DNA from: Bacillus thuringiensis
GTDB lineage: Bacteria > Bacillota > Bacilli > Bacillales > Bacillaceae_G
Length of the DNA stretch: 64,000 bases
NCBI RefSeq assembly: GCF_022095615.2
Contig: NZ_CP155559.1
Span: forward strand, 865,501 to 929,500
Direction of reading: 5' to 3'
Shown here: piece after piece, positions 8,112 to 17,232 of the stretch
Position numbering within the stretch: position 1 is the first letter of the stretch
Layout: every line of letters begins with the position of its first letter
The notes under the pieces: generated by a model
What the model was told of the DNA's origin: nothing
The model's database searches: none
The model's input: only the letters and a program-made list of their open reading frames with translations
Made by a program: the position numbers and the translations under genes

Positions 8112-9590
8112 ATGTTTCAAAAAATAGCAAAGGAATGTTTAGCTGGTTTTACTGTTGCGATTGTTGCGTTGCCACTTGCCATTGCATTTGGTATTGCTGC
8201 AACGGGAACGTCTGAGGGAGCACTAGTCGGATTGTATGGTGCGATTTTTGCAGGTTTATTTGCGGCGTTATTTGGTGGTACACCGGGTCAGGTAACGGGG
8301 CCAACTGGACCGATTACGGTTATTGCGACAGGGGTTATTGCGACGTACGGGTTAGAGGCGAGTTTTATAGCCTTTATGATGGCGGGAGTGTTTCAAATTT
8401 TATTCGGTGTATGTAAGCTTGGCTCTTACGTGCGATATATTCCGTATCCTGTCGTTTCAGGATTTATGAACGGAATCGCATTAATTATTATTTTAGGTGA
8501 AATAAAGCATGTGCAAAATAGTTTTCTACTCGTAGTATTAACGATTATTGTAATGATTGTTTCTGGAAAATGGATTAAGGCTATTCCATCTAGTTTAGTT
8601 GCATTAGTCGGTGTGACTGCTTTGCTTCCTTTATTTTCTTCTGCATTAGAAGGACTTACAGTGAAGTTACCGATTATCGGCAACCTATCATTAAATAAGG
8701 TGATTGAGAAGATTGGAACGATTCCAGAAGCGATGCCGACGCTTCATATTCCATCTTTAAGTGGAACAGGCATCGCAGAACTTATTTTACCAGCGCTTAG
8801 TATTGCTTTATTAGGATCGATTGACTCGTTGTTAACATCGGTCGTAATGGATAATGTGACGGGTACACGCCATAAAAGTAATAAAGAACTGGTCGGACAA
8901 GGTATCGGTAATATGGTGAGCGGATTGTTTGGCGGATTAGCAGGGGCAGGAGCGACTGTAAGGTCTATCGTTAATATAAGAAGCGGTGGTAAAACGGCGC
9001 TTTCAGCATGTATGCATAGTGTTATATTATTTATTTTCATTATGGGACTTGGATCGGTCGTACAATACATTCCACTTGCTGTATTATCAGGTATTTTAAT
9101 TTTAACTGGTATCGGTATGTTTGATTGGGAAAGCATGAAGAAAATGCATGTAGCACCAAAAGGTGATGTCATTGTTATGCTCGTAACGATGGTTGTCACA
9201 GTGAAGTTTGATTTAATGATTGCTGTCGCGTTCGGTATTATTCTTTCGTTCATTATATACATGGTGAAATGTAAAGAACGTAAAGCTTCTATTGTAAAAG
9301 AAAAGGAAGCGACGTATACGATTCAGGGACCGCTCTCTTTCCTATCAGTAGACCGTATTTTTACTACTTTACAAGATGTGAAGTCACCGATTGTTTTACG
9401 TATGAAAGATGCGCACTATATGGATGTATCGGGAGCTATGGCGTTATTGAATTTCATTGAGCAGTCGGATAGGTCAGGAGTGAGTGTGACGCTAGAACAA
9501 GTGCCTACTCATATTGAAAAAACGTTAATAACGATGGCGAGTCATGAACAGAAAGATAAATTACAGTTTGTAGAAGCTGATGTTATGTAA
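8112..9590 (+). CDS. SulP-family inorganic anion transporter with STAS domain
   Basis: Membrane transporter of the SLC26/SulP family, which move sulfate, bicarbonate or related anions. The N-terminal transport domain has about 10-12 hydrophobic segments, including GLYGAIFAGLFAALFGG and the conserved TGPTGPITV and GNMVSGLFGGLAGAGATVRS stretches. A cytoplasmic STAS domain occupies roughly the last 100 residues (IVLRMKDAHYMDVSGAMAL). I chose ATG 8112 because AAGGTGG sits at good distance; an upstream ATG at 8076 would add 12 residues. The substrate is not determined by sequence; no carbonic anhydrase or cysteine-biosynthesis gene is adjacent. Confidence 0.88.
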   Translation: MFQKIAKECLAGFTVAIVALPLAIAFGIAATGTSEGALVGLYGAIFAGLFAALFGGTPGQVTGPTGPITVIATGVIATYGLEASFIAFMMAGVFQILFGVCKLGSYVRYIPYPVVSGFMNGIALIIILGEIKHVQNSFLLVVLTIIVMIVSGKWIKAIPSSLVALVGVTALLPLFSSALEGLTVKLPIIGNLSLNKVIEKIGTIPEAMPTLHIPSLSGTGIAELILPALSIALLGSIDSLLTSVVMDNVTGTRHKSNKELVGQGIGNMVSGLFGGLAGAGATVRSIVNIRSGGKTALSACMHSVILFIFIMGLGSVVQYIPLAVLSGILILTGIGMFDWESMKKMHVAPKGDVIVMLVTMVVTVKFDLMIAVAFGIILSFIIYMVKCKERKASIVKEKEATYTIQGPLSFLSVDRIFTTLQDVKSPIVLRMKDAHYMDVSGAMALLNFIEQSDRSGVSVTLEQVPTHIEKTLITMASHEQKDKLQFVEADVM

Positions 9591-9594
9591 GCAA

Positions 9595-9620
9595 ATGCCC
9601 TCGTATGAGGGTATTTTTTT
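9595..9620 (+). terminator. Terminator of the SulP gene
   Basis: An ATGCCCTC/GAGGGTAT hairpin followed by seven T directly after the stop codon. Confidence 0.85.
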
Positions 9621-9727
9621 ATATGTTTAATATCTGTATATCGTGATATTTTGCGATTATTGACATTTATTAATCTTAGCAGTATAGTAACATCTTAGAT
9701 TAGCAATGTGCTATTATAAGAAGGTAT

Positions 9728-10159
9728 ATGAATTTTGAGATTCCTTTATATTCAGAAGGAAGAGCTTTAAGCTGGAGGGAATATTTGATGTACAAACAGT
9801 TACCACATGGAGTGAAGATCGGGATTACGCGATCAATTGTTGTTTCTTTTGAGAAGTATATGAAAGAAATTGAATGGAATGAAGAAAAATTTGATATGCA
9901 GCAATTTGTTGAACAGTGGAAACAATACTTATACACAAAATCAACTTGGATCAATAAAGTAGATGATCAGTTGAAAGGACGTCCAGATTTCCATCAAGCA
10001 TTAGCAGTGAAAGTGAATGAAAAAATTAACGAGCTTATTAATGAAGAGCCGAGCGAAGAGCAAGTAGAGCAATTAAAGAGAAATAAAGTGCAACACGCAG
10101 ATGAAATGTGCAAATTAGAAGCTGAATATCATATTGAACGTTTATTAGTAACGAAGTAA
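9728..10159 (+). CDS. slaQ: SlaQ-like small cytoplasmic S-layer assembly factor
   Basis: A 143-residue soluble protein, highly charged in its C-terminal half with heptad-like helices (about residues 85-135). It has no signal peptide. SlaQ of B. anthracis is known as a small cytoplasmic protein that polymerises and promotes secretion and assembly of Sap and EA1. Small size, lack of export signal and position convergent with slaP-secA2 all match, but I assign the name from context and memory rather than from a recognised motif. It sits alone between the SulP terminator and a shared terminator region at 10177-10271. The start ATG 9728 follows AAGAAGG. Confidence 0.65.
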   Translation: MNFEIPLYSEGRALSWREYLMYKQLPHGVKIGITRSIVVSFEKYMKEIEWNEEKFDMQQFVEQWKQYLYTKSTWINKVDDQLKGRPDFHQALAVKVNEKINELINEEPSEEQVEQLKRNKVQHADEMCKLEAEYHIERLLVTK

Positions 10160-10234
10160 ATTTTACATAAAGAATAAGCCTGTCCAAGGAGGTGTGATGA
10201 CCATCTTTTTGAACAGGCTTTTTGTATGAAAAAG

Positions 10235-10271
10235 AATAAGAGAGGCTGCTTTGGAAGCAGCCTCTCTTATT
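10235..10271. terminator. Symmetrical terminator between slaQ and slaP
   Basis: A perfect inverted repeat of about 17 bp (arm AAGAGAGGCTGCTT) abuts the slaP stop codon. A second hairpin (AAGCCTGT...ACAGGCTT plus T run) ending near 10224 serves slaQ. Confidence 0.85.
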
Positions 10272-11151
10272 AGTCTTGTGGTACAAACGCTTTCCAAGAA
10301 GATAAATCCATATCTTCTTTTAATATAGATGAAGCAGGGAAGACAAATGACCACGGTTTTGTAGTGTTCGCTTTAATCTCAAGATCCGGTAATGTGAAAG
10401 CACCTTTCACAACAACTGCACCTGTGGCATCTTCAATATGAAGAGGCAGTTGCTCTAGTTGAATGTTGTCTTTGCAACCGTTACGAATAAGAAGCGTTGT
10501 ATGTAAATCACCGTTTTCTTTTCTTGCAGCTTGTAGACCTAGGAAGTTAATTTCACCATCCTTTGGAGGTGTTAAATTGTCTAAGAAATTACGTAAAGCT
10601 TCTTTGCTTGCTTCAGGTAACTGAGCTTCCCAAGATGGGTCTAAATCTAATGCATGTTTACTTTCAAGTTCAAATGCTAATTCCCAATCTGTTTGCGATA
10701 ATGCAGCATCTGTAATTGTTTCTTGCTCAAATGTAAAGATGAATGGCATATTTACATTTGCAGGAATATCTCCTAATGCAGAAAGGTTAAATGTTTTGCG
10801 GGCACATAGTTTCTTCTCTTTATTTAGAAGGATTAATGTAACCTCTTCGAAAGAAATTGGTTTCGGAACAGTGCTACGAATAAATACAGCCACGTCATAA
10901 CCATTATCACGTTTTTCAATCTCAATTCCAGATAAAGAAATTTGATATTCTTGTAAACGTGTTAGTTCTTTATGTAAAAATTGATAAATATATTTTTGTT
11001 CTTGTGCTACTGCACCCCAGCTTGGGTGGAAGTAAAGTGATGGTTTTACAGTTTTATTTTCAGTATTTGTTTCTTCTTGTCCGAATAATTGATTACTAGA
11101 GACAGTCGTATCTTTTCCGCTTTTCTTAGCTCTTTTTAGAAATGATAACAT
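10270..11151 (-). CDS. slaP: SlaP, accessory Sec system S-layer assembly protein
   Basis: A 293-residue protein without signal peptide. It consists of two related halves: about residues 40-150 (LYFHPSWGAVAQEQKYIY...) and 168-285 (LDLDPSWEAQLPEASKEAL...). Each starts with a PSW motif and an amphipathic helix and continues as a beta-rich domain. This duplication is the hallmark I associate with SlaP proteins. SlaP works with SecA2 in export of Sap and EA1 in B. anthracis. The gene begins 14 bases after the secA2 stop, with its ribosome site (CGAGGTGAAAG) in that gap, so the two are one operon. Confidence 0.85.
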   Translation of the reverse strand: MLSFLKRAKKSGKDTTVSSNQLFGQEETNTENKTVKPSLYFHPSWGAVAQEQKYIYQFLHKELTRLQEYQISLSGIEIEKRDNGYDVAVFIRSTVPKPISFEEVTLILLNKEKKLCARKTFNLSALGDIPANVNMPFIFTFEQETITDAALSQTDWELAFELESKHALDLDPSWEAQLPEASKEALRNFLDNLTPPKDGEINFLGLQAARKENGDLHTTLLIRNGCKDNIQLEQLPLHIEDATGAVVVKGAFTLPDLEIKANTTKPWSFVFPASSILKEDMDLSSWKAFVPQD

Positions 11152-11165
11152 AATCTTTCACCTCG

Positions 11166-13532
11166 TTATTGTACGTTTTCAGGAACACCTAAATGTCTTG
11201 CAACATAGTGGCACATTTCTTTTTCGAAATTACCATATGTGTATAAAAAGATATCTAAACCTTCTTTTTGATAAAGACGAGTAGGGTCTTCTTGTTGATA
11301 TTGTCTTAGCCCGATGCCTTCTTTTAAGTGGGTCATCGCATCCAAGTGATTTACCCAGTTCTGATCTAGGAAATGAAGGGCAACATAGCGTAACGACTGC
11401 TGTAAATCAGTATGGCTATTTAGTTCATTTACGCGCTCTTTATAAAGAGATAATGTTTCTTTCAAAACGGATTGTAAATCTTCCGGTGAATGTACATTAT
11501 TCGCTGATAGTGATGGCATATTTGTTACTGGTAAAATTTCGTTTATATTTTCTGTTAAACGAGCGAAATCCCATTCTTCCGGAAGCATACCTTCTAAAAG
11601 ATATTGCTTAGAAATGGCTTCTACAGTATGATCAATCATTGGAATAATAATTTCAATCATATTTGTATCTTCTTGTAACAAGTTATTACGTAATTTATAA
11701 ATAACGTTACGTTGGTCATTTATTACATCATCTAACTTTAAATTGTACTCGCGCATTGAGAAATGGCTACCTTCACAAATTAATTGTGTACGGTTCACGA
11801 AATCATGGACTTTAGAAGTTAGAATAAGTCCTGTTTCATCTGTTTTCAGTGATTTATTTAATTTCTCGACTTCTTCTTGTGCGAAACGTTTTAGCATTTC
11901 ATCTTCTAAAGAAAGGAAGAACTGAGAGCTACCTGGATCACCTTGACGACCAGCACGACCTTTTAGCTGATTGTCAACGCGTCTTGATTCATGGCGTTCT
12001 GTTCCAATTACATGTAATCCACCAATTTCATGGACACCCTCACCTAGTAAAATATCAGTACCTCGTCCGGCCATATTTGTCGCAATTGTAATTTGTCCTT
12101 TTTGTCCAGCTGTTGCGATTAAATCGGCCTCTTGTTCTGCACTTTTTGCATTTAATAATTGATATGTAATATGCGCTTCATCTAAGTAACGAGCAACGGT
12201 TTCTGATTGTAAAATAGACATTGTCCCAATTAAAATCGGGCGTCCTTGTTTATTGTGTTTCAGAACATCCTCACGTACGGCTTTATATTTAGCATCGGCT
12301 GTTACGTACACGACGTCATTTTTGTCTTCACGAATGATAGGACGGTTTGTCGGAATCGGCATAACTTCCATGTTATATACACGGTTAAATTCTTTTTCTT
12401 CCGTTTTTGCTGTACCTGTCATACCAGATAATGCTGGATACATACGGAAGAAGTTTTGAATTGTAATAGATGCCTGTGTTTGGTTTTCTTCTGTGATTGC
12501 TAAACCTTCTTTCGCTTCAAGAGCTTGGTGTAAACCATCACTTAAAGAGCGACCATCCATAACGCGGCCTGTGAAAATATCTACAAGTAGAATTTTTTCA
12601 TCATGTACAATATAATCAACATCACATTGGAAAGCGACATGAGCTCGTAATGCTTGAATCATATAATGATATAAAGTTTGATGTTCTAAATCATATAGGT
12701 TATCGATATCAAATAAATCTTCTGTTTTTGTAATACCGTCTTCTGTAAAACTAGCAGATTTTGTTTCTGCATCGTACGTGTAATGAAGAGTATCCTGGAA
12801 TGACTTAATAACTTTTGCGCATAAATAGTGTAAATCAGAGCTACTTGATTTCTTACCAGCGATAATAAGAGGCGTCTTCGCTTCATCAATTAAAACGCTA
12901 TCAATCTCATCGATAATAGCAAAATGATAGGGGCGTTGTACCTGCTCATTTTTGGAAGCGGCCATATTATCACGTAGATAGTCAAAGCCAAATTCTGTTC
13001 CAATACCATATGTAATATCAGCTTCGTAAGCAAGTTTCTTTTCGGCAGGATCGATTTGAGGAATATTCAATCCAACCTTTAAACCTAGAAATTCATGAAC
13101 TTGGCCAATTAATTCTTTATCTCGTTTTGCTAAATAGTCGTTTACAGTAATAACGTGAACACCTTTTCCTTCAAGAGCACGTACGTATGTTGGAAGAGAA
13201 GAAACTAATGTTTTTCCTTCGCCAGTTGGCATCTCTGCAATATTACCTTCTAATAGTACAAGGCCACCAATTAACTGCACATCGTAGTGACGTAATCCAA
13301 GTACACGCTTTGCTGCTTCACGTACAACAGCGAACGCCTCTGCTTTTATACCATCCACTGTTTTTCCATCGTTTAGCATGTTTTTAAATGTGATAGTTTT
13401 ATGACGTAAGTCTTCATCAGATAAATCAGATAGTTTTTCTTCTAGATTATTAATTTCTTGAACAAGTTGTTCATATTTTTTTAGTTTTCTCTTTTGAGAA
13501 TCTCCTAACAGCTTTTTTACCGAATTCAGCAT
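11166..13532 (-). CDS. secA2: SecA2, accessory preprotein translocase ATPase
   Basis: SecA-family motor of 788 residues dedicated in B. anthracis to secretion of S-layer proteins. Visible are motif I MPTGEGKTLVSSL, the DEIDSV Walker B, GMTGTAKTEEKEF, MAGRGTDILLG and GRAGRQGDPGSSQFFLS, plus the helical scaffold. The C-terminal zinc-binding tail of housekeeping SecA is missing, as expected for SecA2. The open frame extends upstream to 13736, but that part is hydrophobic nonsense. ATG 13532 follows AAGAGGAGTG and gives the usual start MLNSVKKLLGDSQKRK. slaP follows in the same operon; csaA is divergent. Confidence 0.95.
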   Translation of the reverse strand: MLNSVKKLLGDSQKRKLKKYEQLVQEINNLEEKLSDLSDEDLRHKTITFKNMLNDGKTVDGIKAEAFAVVREAAKRVLGLRHYDVQLIGGLVLLEGNIAEMPTGEGKTLVSSLPTYVRALEGKGVHVITVNDYLAKRDKELIGQVHEFLGLKVGLNIPQIDPAEKKLAYEADITYGIGTEFGFDYLRDNMAASKNEQVQRPYHFAIIDEIDSVLIDEAKTPLIIAGKKSSSSDLHYLCAKVIKSFQDTLHYTYDAETKSASFTEDGITKTEDLFDIDNLYDLEHQTLYHYMIQALRAHVAFQCDVDYIVHDEKILLVDIFTGRVMDGRSLSDGLHQALEAKEGLAITEENQTQASITIQNFFRMYPALSGMTGTAKTEEKEFNRVYNMEVMPIPTNRPIIREDKNDVVYVTADAKYKAVREDVLKHNKQGRPILIGTMSILQSETVARYLDEAHITYQLLNAKSAEQEADLIATAGQKGQITIATNMAGRGTDILLGEGVHEIGGLHVIGTERHESRRVDNQLKGRAGRQGDPGSSQFFLSLEDEMLKRFAQEEVEKLNKSLKTDETGLILTSKVHDFVNRTQLICEGSHFSMREYNLKLDDVINDQRNVIYKLRNNLLQEDTNMIEIIIPMIDHTVEAISKQYLLEGMLPEEWDFARLTENINEILPVTNMPSLSANNVHSPEDLQSVLKETLSLYKERVNELNSHTDLQQSLRYVALHFLDQNWVNHLDAMTHLKEGIGLRQYQQEDPTRLYQKEGLDIFLYTYGNFEKEMCHYVARHLGVPENVQ

Positions 13533-13814
13533 GTTGTAAACACTCCTCTTACTGACAATAGCTACATTATAGCACATGTTTATCCGGAATAAGTAGAAGT
13601 AGTAAATTGAAGAAAAAACTGGATAAAAATAAGGTGTTATTACATATGATATATTTAAAAGCCATAAAGAAAGAGAGTATTCAATGTATAATAAATTTGG
13701 TATGATAGCTAAATGAGATAAAGTGAAATTTTTCAAAAAAGAGAAGAATATAGTTATCTCATTTTATGATGTAATATGTATGGAAATTATATATTGAAAG
13801 AAAAGAGCTAGAAG

Positions 13815-15335
13815 ATGAATAATAAGTTTGTGAAAGGCGCTGCGATTTTAACGATTACAACGTTTCTATCGAAAGTGTTGGGAAGTTTTTTTCAAATCCC
13901 ATTACAAAATATAGCAGGGGATGAAGTGCTTGGGATTTTTCGCCTTGTTTTTCCTGTATATATGATAGCTTTAACTTTATCAGTAGCAGGAGTACCGCTA
14001 GCTATATCACAGTTAATCGCTGAACTTCATGAGAAGAATGATAAAGATGGGATTGCCAAACTATTTACGTCAGCATCTATTATTGGAGTAATATTTGGGG
14101 TGCTTGGATTTTCGGTTATTATGATTGGATCAAGTATGTTTGCAAATATGCTTGGTGGACAAGATACGAGACTCCCATTAATTGTCACTTCGTTTGCTTT
14201 ATTAATCGCACCATATATGGCGGTATATCGAGGGTATTTCCAAGGTTTTGGAGACATGATTCCTACCGGGGTGTCACAAGTAATTGAGCAATTCATTCGT
14301 GTTTTCTTTATGTTAGCAATTGCATTCTTATTCGTATCTTGGAATAAAGATAGTGATGTTGTAACAGGCGGCGCAATGATTGGTTCTTGCCTTGGAGTAA
14401 TTACGTCACTTATCTATTTGAGATTGAAGTATGTAAAAAGTATATATCGTTATAAAAGTAATACATATTCACTACAAGATTTTAAAGATAATGCTAAAAA
14501 AATACTTCGGGTCTCGATTCCAATTGCGATTGGAGCATTATCGATGCCGTTGTTAAATTTAGTTGATTCTGTAACGATTCCACATATGCTACATGAATCA
14601 ACTACAACGATTCAAGAGCAATTTGGTATATATAGTCGTGGTTTTGCGTTTACACAATTAATTGTCGTATTTGCAAGCGCGATGGTATTTCCGTTAATCC
14701 CATTGTTAACTGCTGCATTAACAAAGAAAGATATAGGGTTAGCAAAACGAACAATTGAACGAACAAATGAGCTTGCTCATGTTTTAACAACGCCGATAAC
14801 AATCTGGCTCATGGCACTTACAGTCCCGTTAAATGTCGGATTGTTTACAGATGCTAAAGGGAGCGGCATGTTAGCTATTTTAATTGGTAGTTCGTATTTC
14901 ACATCACTTATGGTATTATCAATAGGAATTTTGCAAGGAATTAATCGTTCTAAGCAAGCGGCGTGGATAGTTGTTGGAGCGAGTTTTGTAAAAGTCATAT
15001 TAAATATAGTACTCGTAAGTCAATTTGGCATAACTGGTGCGGCTTATAGTACACTTATCATATATATCATGATTTGTATCGTAAATTATATATACATTCG
15101 AAGAGAATTGGCTTATTCGATTCGCATGGGGAGATTTTTTGCTGTAATTGGAGTATCTAGTATAGTAGGTATAGGACTATATTTCACATCTACTGTAATA
15201 AATGTGGTAGATTCTAGACTGATTGCAGTAATATATAGTGGTTTAGCATTTTGTTTGGCTTTGTTCATATATGGCATATGCGCATTAAAGTTGAACTGGA
15301 TATCCAAAAAGAAAATTCCATTTTTGCGTAAGTAA
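13815..15335 (+). CDS. csaA: CsaA, polysaccharide flippase-like membrane protein
   Basis: MOP-superfamily polysaccharide transporter of 506 residues with about 14 hydrophobic segments. It starts NKFVKGAAILTITTFLSKVLG, typical of the PST/MurJ-like lipid-linked sugar exporters. In the csaAB operon of B. anthracis CsaA is thought to move a precursor for SCWP pyruvylation or assembly across the membrane. It lies upstream of csaB in the same direction, with a 141-base gap. The start is ATG 13815, after AGAGCTAGAAG. The exact cargo is not shown by the sequence. Confidence 0.88.
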   Translation: MNNKFVKGAAILTITTFLSKVLGSFFQIPLQNIAGDEVLGIFRLVFPVYMIALTLSVAGVPLAISQLIAELHEKNDKDGIAKLFTSASIIGVIFGVLGFSVIMIGSSMFANMLGGQDTRLPLIVTSFALLIAPYMAVYRGYFQGFGDMIPTGVSQVIEQFIRVFFMLAIAFLFVSWNKDSDVVTGGAMIGSCLGVITSLIYLRLKYVKSIYRYKSNTYSLQDFKDNAKKILRVSIPIAIGALSMPLLNLVDSVTIPHMLHESTTTIQEQFGIYSRGFAFTQLIVVFASAMVFPLIPLLTAALTKKDIGLAKRTIERTNELAHVLTTPITIWLMALTVPLNVGLFTDAKGSGMLAILIGSSYFTSLMVLSIGILQGINRSKQAAWIVVGASFVKVILNIVLVSQFGITGAAYSTLIIYIMICIVNYIYIRRELAYSIRMGRFFAVIGVSSIVGIGLYFTSTVINVVDSRLIAVIYSGLAFCLALFIYGICALKLNWISKKKIPFLRK

Positions 15336-15476
15336 ATTTGTCTATAAATGAGTATGGCTATTTATCTGTTTGTGAAAGAAATCAATTTGAAGTTATCCAA
15401 CTTTTCTTATTAAAGAGTTGATAGCAATTTGTTGAATGACAAAAAGTTGATTGCGAAATGTTGGAGGAGATTAAGA

Positions 15477-16574
15477 GTGCGGTTAGTTTTATCAGGATAT
15501 TATGGTTTTTATAATGTTGGGGACGAAGCAATTTTGCAATCAATTATTAAAGCGTTACATGAAGAGGATCCTACTCTTGAGCTTGTTGTACTTTCGAATG
15601 ACCCCGACTATACAAGAAAAATGTACGGTGTAGAGGCAGTAAATCGCTGGGATATAAGAGCAATTTATAAGGAAATAAAGAAAAGTAATGGTTTAATTAG
15701 CGGAGGGGGAAGTCTCCTTCAAGATAAAACGAGTATTAAAAGCATTTTGTACTATACAGGTATTATGCGGATTGCTCGTTTTTTGAAGAAGCCGTATTAT
15801 ATTTATGCGCAAGGAATTGGTCCAATTACGAAAAGACAAAATCGTTTATTAGTGAAATGGCAAGTATCAAAAGCGGCATATATATCCGTTCGTGATGAAG
15901 ATTCATTTTTGTATTTAAAAGAAATGGGCATTAAGAAAGATATCGAACTAGTTCCAGATCCAGTATTGGCATGTCAACCAGAAGGAATGAAGTCGGAGTG
16001 GCTGAAACAACATTCGATTCAAGGGAAAGTAATTGCAGTTAGTGTGAGGTATTGGGACGCGAAAGAAGATTATATGAAGAAGCTAGCAGATACGCTGAAA
16101 AAATTTAAGCGTGAAGGATATCATATTTTATTCGTACCAATGCATGGACCATTTGATCAAAATGCATCACGCGACATTATTAACTTAATGGGAGAAGAAG
16201 CTCACATGCTTCCTTATAAGTTGGATATCCATGAGAAAATTTCAATTTTGTCGGAATGTTCGCTTCTAATAGGGATGAGACTTCATGCGCTCATACTATC
16301 TGCGGTTGCTAATATTCCTATGGTCGGTATTTCATATGATCCAAAGATCGATTCATTTTTACAACAAGTAAATCAGCCGATTATCGGAAACGTAGATGGT
16401 GACTGGACGGCTGAAACTTTGTATAATGTGGCAACGAAGCAACTAGAACAAAAAGAATATGTACAAGCAACATTGGAACAAAGAGTAGAAGAATTGCGAG
16501 AACAAATTTCAACAGCGTCTCGCTACATCATAAGTGACTTGAATTCAAAAGAGTTTGAAAAAAGAGGGATGTAA
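15477..16574 (+). CDS. csaB: CsaB, SCWP pyruvyl transferase
   Basis: Polysaccharide pyruvyl transferase that adds ketal-pyruvate to the terminal sugar of the SCWP; SLH domains bind that modified end. The N-terminus LVLSGYYGFYNVGDEAIL and later SGGGSLLQD, YAQGIGPI and GMRLHALI are typical family blocks. The frame is open further upstream, but a GTG at 15477 preceded by TTGGAGGAGATT at good spacing is the evident start, giving 365 residues. Position between csaA and the S-layer genes matches the B. anthracis locus. A hairpin terminator follows. Confidence 0.93.
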   Translation: MRLVLSGYYGFYNVGDEAILQSIIKALHEEDPTLELVVLSNDPDYTRKMYGVEAVNRWDIRAIYKEIKKSNGLISGGGSLLQDKTSIKSILYYTGIMRIARFLKKPYYIYAQGIGPITKRQNRLLVKWQVSKAAYISVRDEDSFLYLKEMGIKKDIELVPDPVLACQPEGMKSEWLKQHSIQGKVIAVSVRYWDAKEDYMKKLADTLKKFKREGYHILFVPMHGPFDQNASRDIINLMGEEAHMLPYKLDIHEKISILSECSLLIGMRLHALILSAVANIPMVGISYDPKIDSFLQQVNQPIIGNVDGDWTAETLYNVATKQLEQKEYVQATLEQRVEELREQISTASRYIISDLNSKEFEKRGM

Positions 16575-16583
16575 TCTTAATTT

Positions 16584-16605
16584 AAGAGGACATCCTCTTT
16601 TTTAT
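16584..16605 (+). terminator. Terminator of csaB
   Basis: AAGAGG/CCTCTT hairpin with a four-base loop, reinforced by a longer outer stem and a T run. Confidence 0.8.
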
Positions 16606-16654
16606 TTTTTGAAAAAAAGAAAATGTCAAAAGAAAATAAATATTTGTAGAAAAA

Positions 16655-17070
16655 TGTCGAATTACATAAGTGGTTTTAAATGTATGCCCATAAAAAAAGA
16701 AGTTTGAGAGATAAGATGTATGTTTAATAATCCTAACATTAATATATATAATATGTTAGGATTTGGCGTTTTATCTGGTAATTATAAGAAAATAGGTATG
16801 GTAATTTCGAAAAATCGGATGTTAAGAAAAATGTCGAATTATATAAAAATAAGCTGTCGATTAATGTCGTAATATCTTTATAGTTAAATATTGAAATTGG
16901 AAACGTTTTTCTGCTATAGTTGTAAATGGTTATAAAAAAATTATTTGAAATGTAGTTCTGACGTGTTTTTCCTTATGTTTAAAATATTCTGATTTTATAA
17001 TCTGGATTTTTAAAATAAAAGTCGAAAAAAACGATCGTTCAGAAATGCGAAAATTCACTTTTTTGTCGAA
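16655..17070 (+). promoter_or_regulatory. Cluster of Spo0A-box-like motifs upstream of sap
   Basis: The sequence TGTCGAA occurs exactly at 16655, 16832 and 17064. One-mismatch forms lie at 16855 (TGTCGAT), 16865 (TGTCGTA) and 17020 (AGTCGAA). All are in the same orientation. TGTCGAA is the consensus 0A box bound by phosphorylated Spo0A. The last box lies just upstream of a TATAAT at 17101, where activating boxes overlap the -35 position. Spo0A binding is inferred, not shown. Confidence 0.65.
16729..16763. other. AT-rich hairpin in the csaB-sap interval
   Basis: Inverted repeat AATCCTAACAT and ATATGTTAGGATT around an AT-only loop. It lacks a following T run on the plus strand, so its role is unclear. 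It could be an operator or a transcript structure. Confidence 0.6.
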
Positions 17071-17100
17071 TATCAGATTTTTGATTGGATAAAAATGGTG

Positions 17101-17106
17101 TATAAT
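17101..17106 (+). promoter_or_regulatory. Probable -10 element of the sap promoter
   Basis: TATAAT, preceded by TTTTTG at 17078-17083 (17-bp spacing) or TTGATT at 17081 (14 bp). It is the best vegetative promoter match near the gene and would give a leader of about 120 bases. Confidence 0.55.
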
Positions 17107-17152
17107 TTCTTTGTGATTCTATACAAAGAATACGTTAACCACATTTATATCT

Positions 17153-17203
17153 ACTAGTTTCAAAAATAAATAGAATATCTATTTAAAAACTTATGGAACT
17201 AGT
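17153..17203 (+). promoter_or_regulatory. Leader hairpin of sap
   Basis: ACTAGTTTC (17153-17161) pairs with GGAACTAGT (17195-17203), and inside it AAATAGA pairs with TCTATTT, giving a long rod-like hairpin. It ends 11 bases before the AAGGAGG ribosome site. eag has an equivalent hairpin with similar arms. Such 5' structures commonly stabilise abundant S-layer mRNAs. Confidence 0.75.
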
Positions 17204-17232
17204 ATTACATTCCTAAGGAGGAAATATATAAA

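Noticed and set aside
8744..9262. 172-codon frame on the minus strand inside the SulP gene
   Set aside because: Antisense shadow of a strongly coding gene; no ribosome site and no recognisable protein.
13533..13736. N-terminal extension of SecA2
   Set aside because: The open frame encodes hydrophobic, AT-driven sequence without a ribosome site. The normal SecA2 start with a good site lies at 13532.
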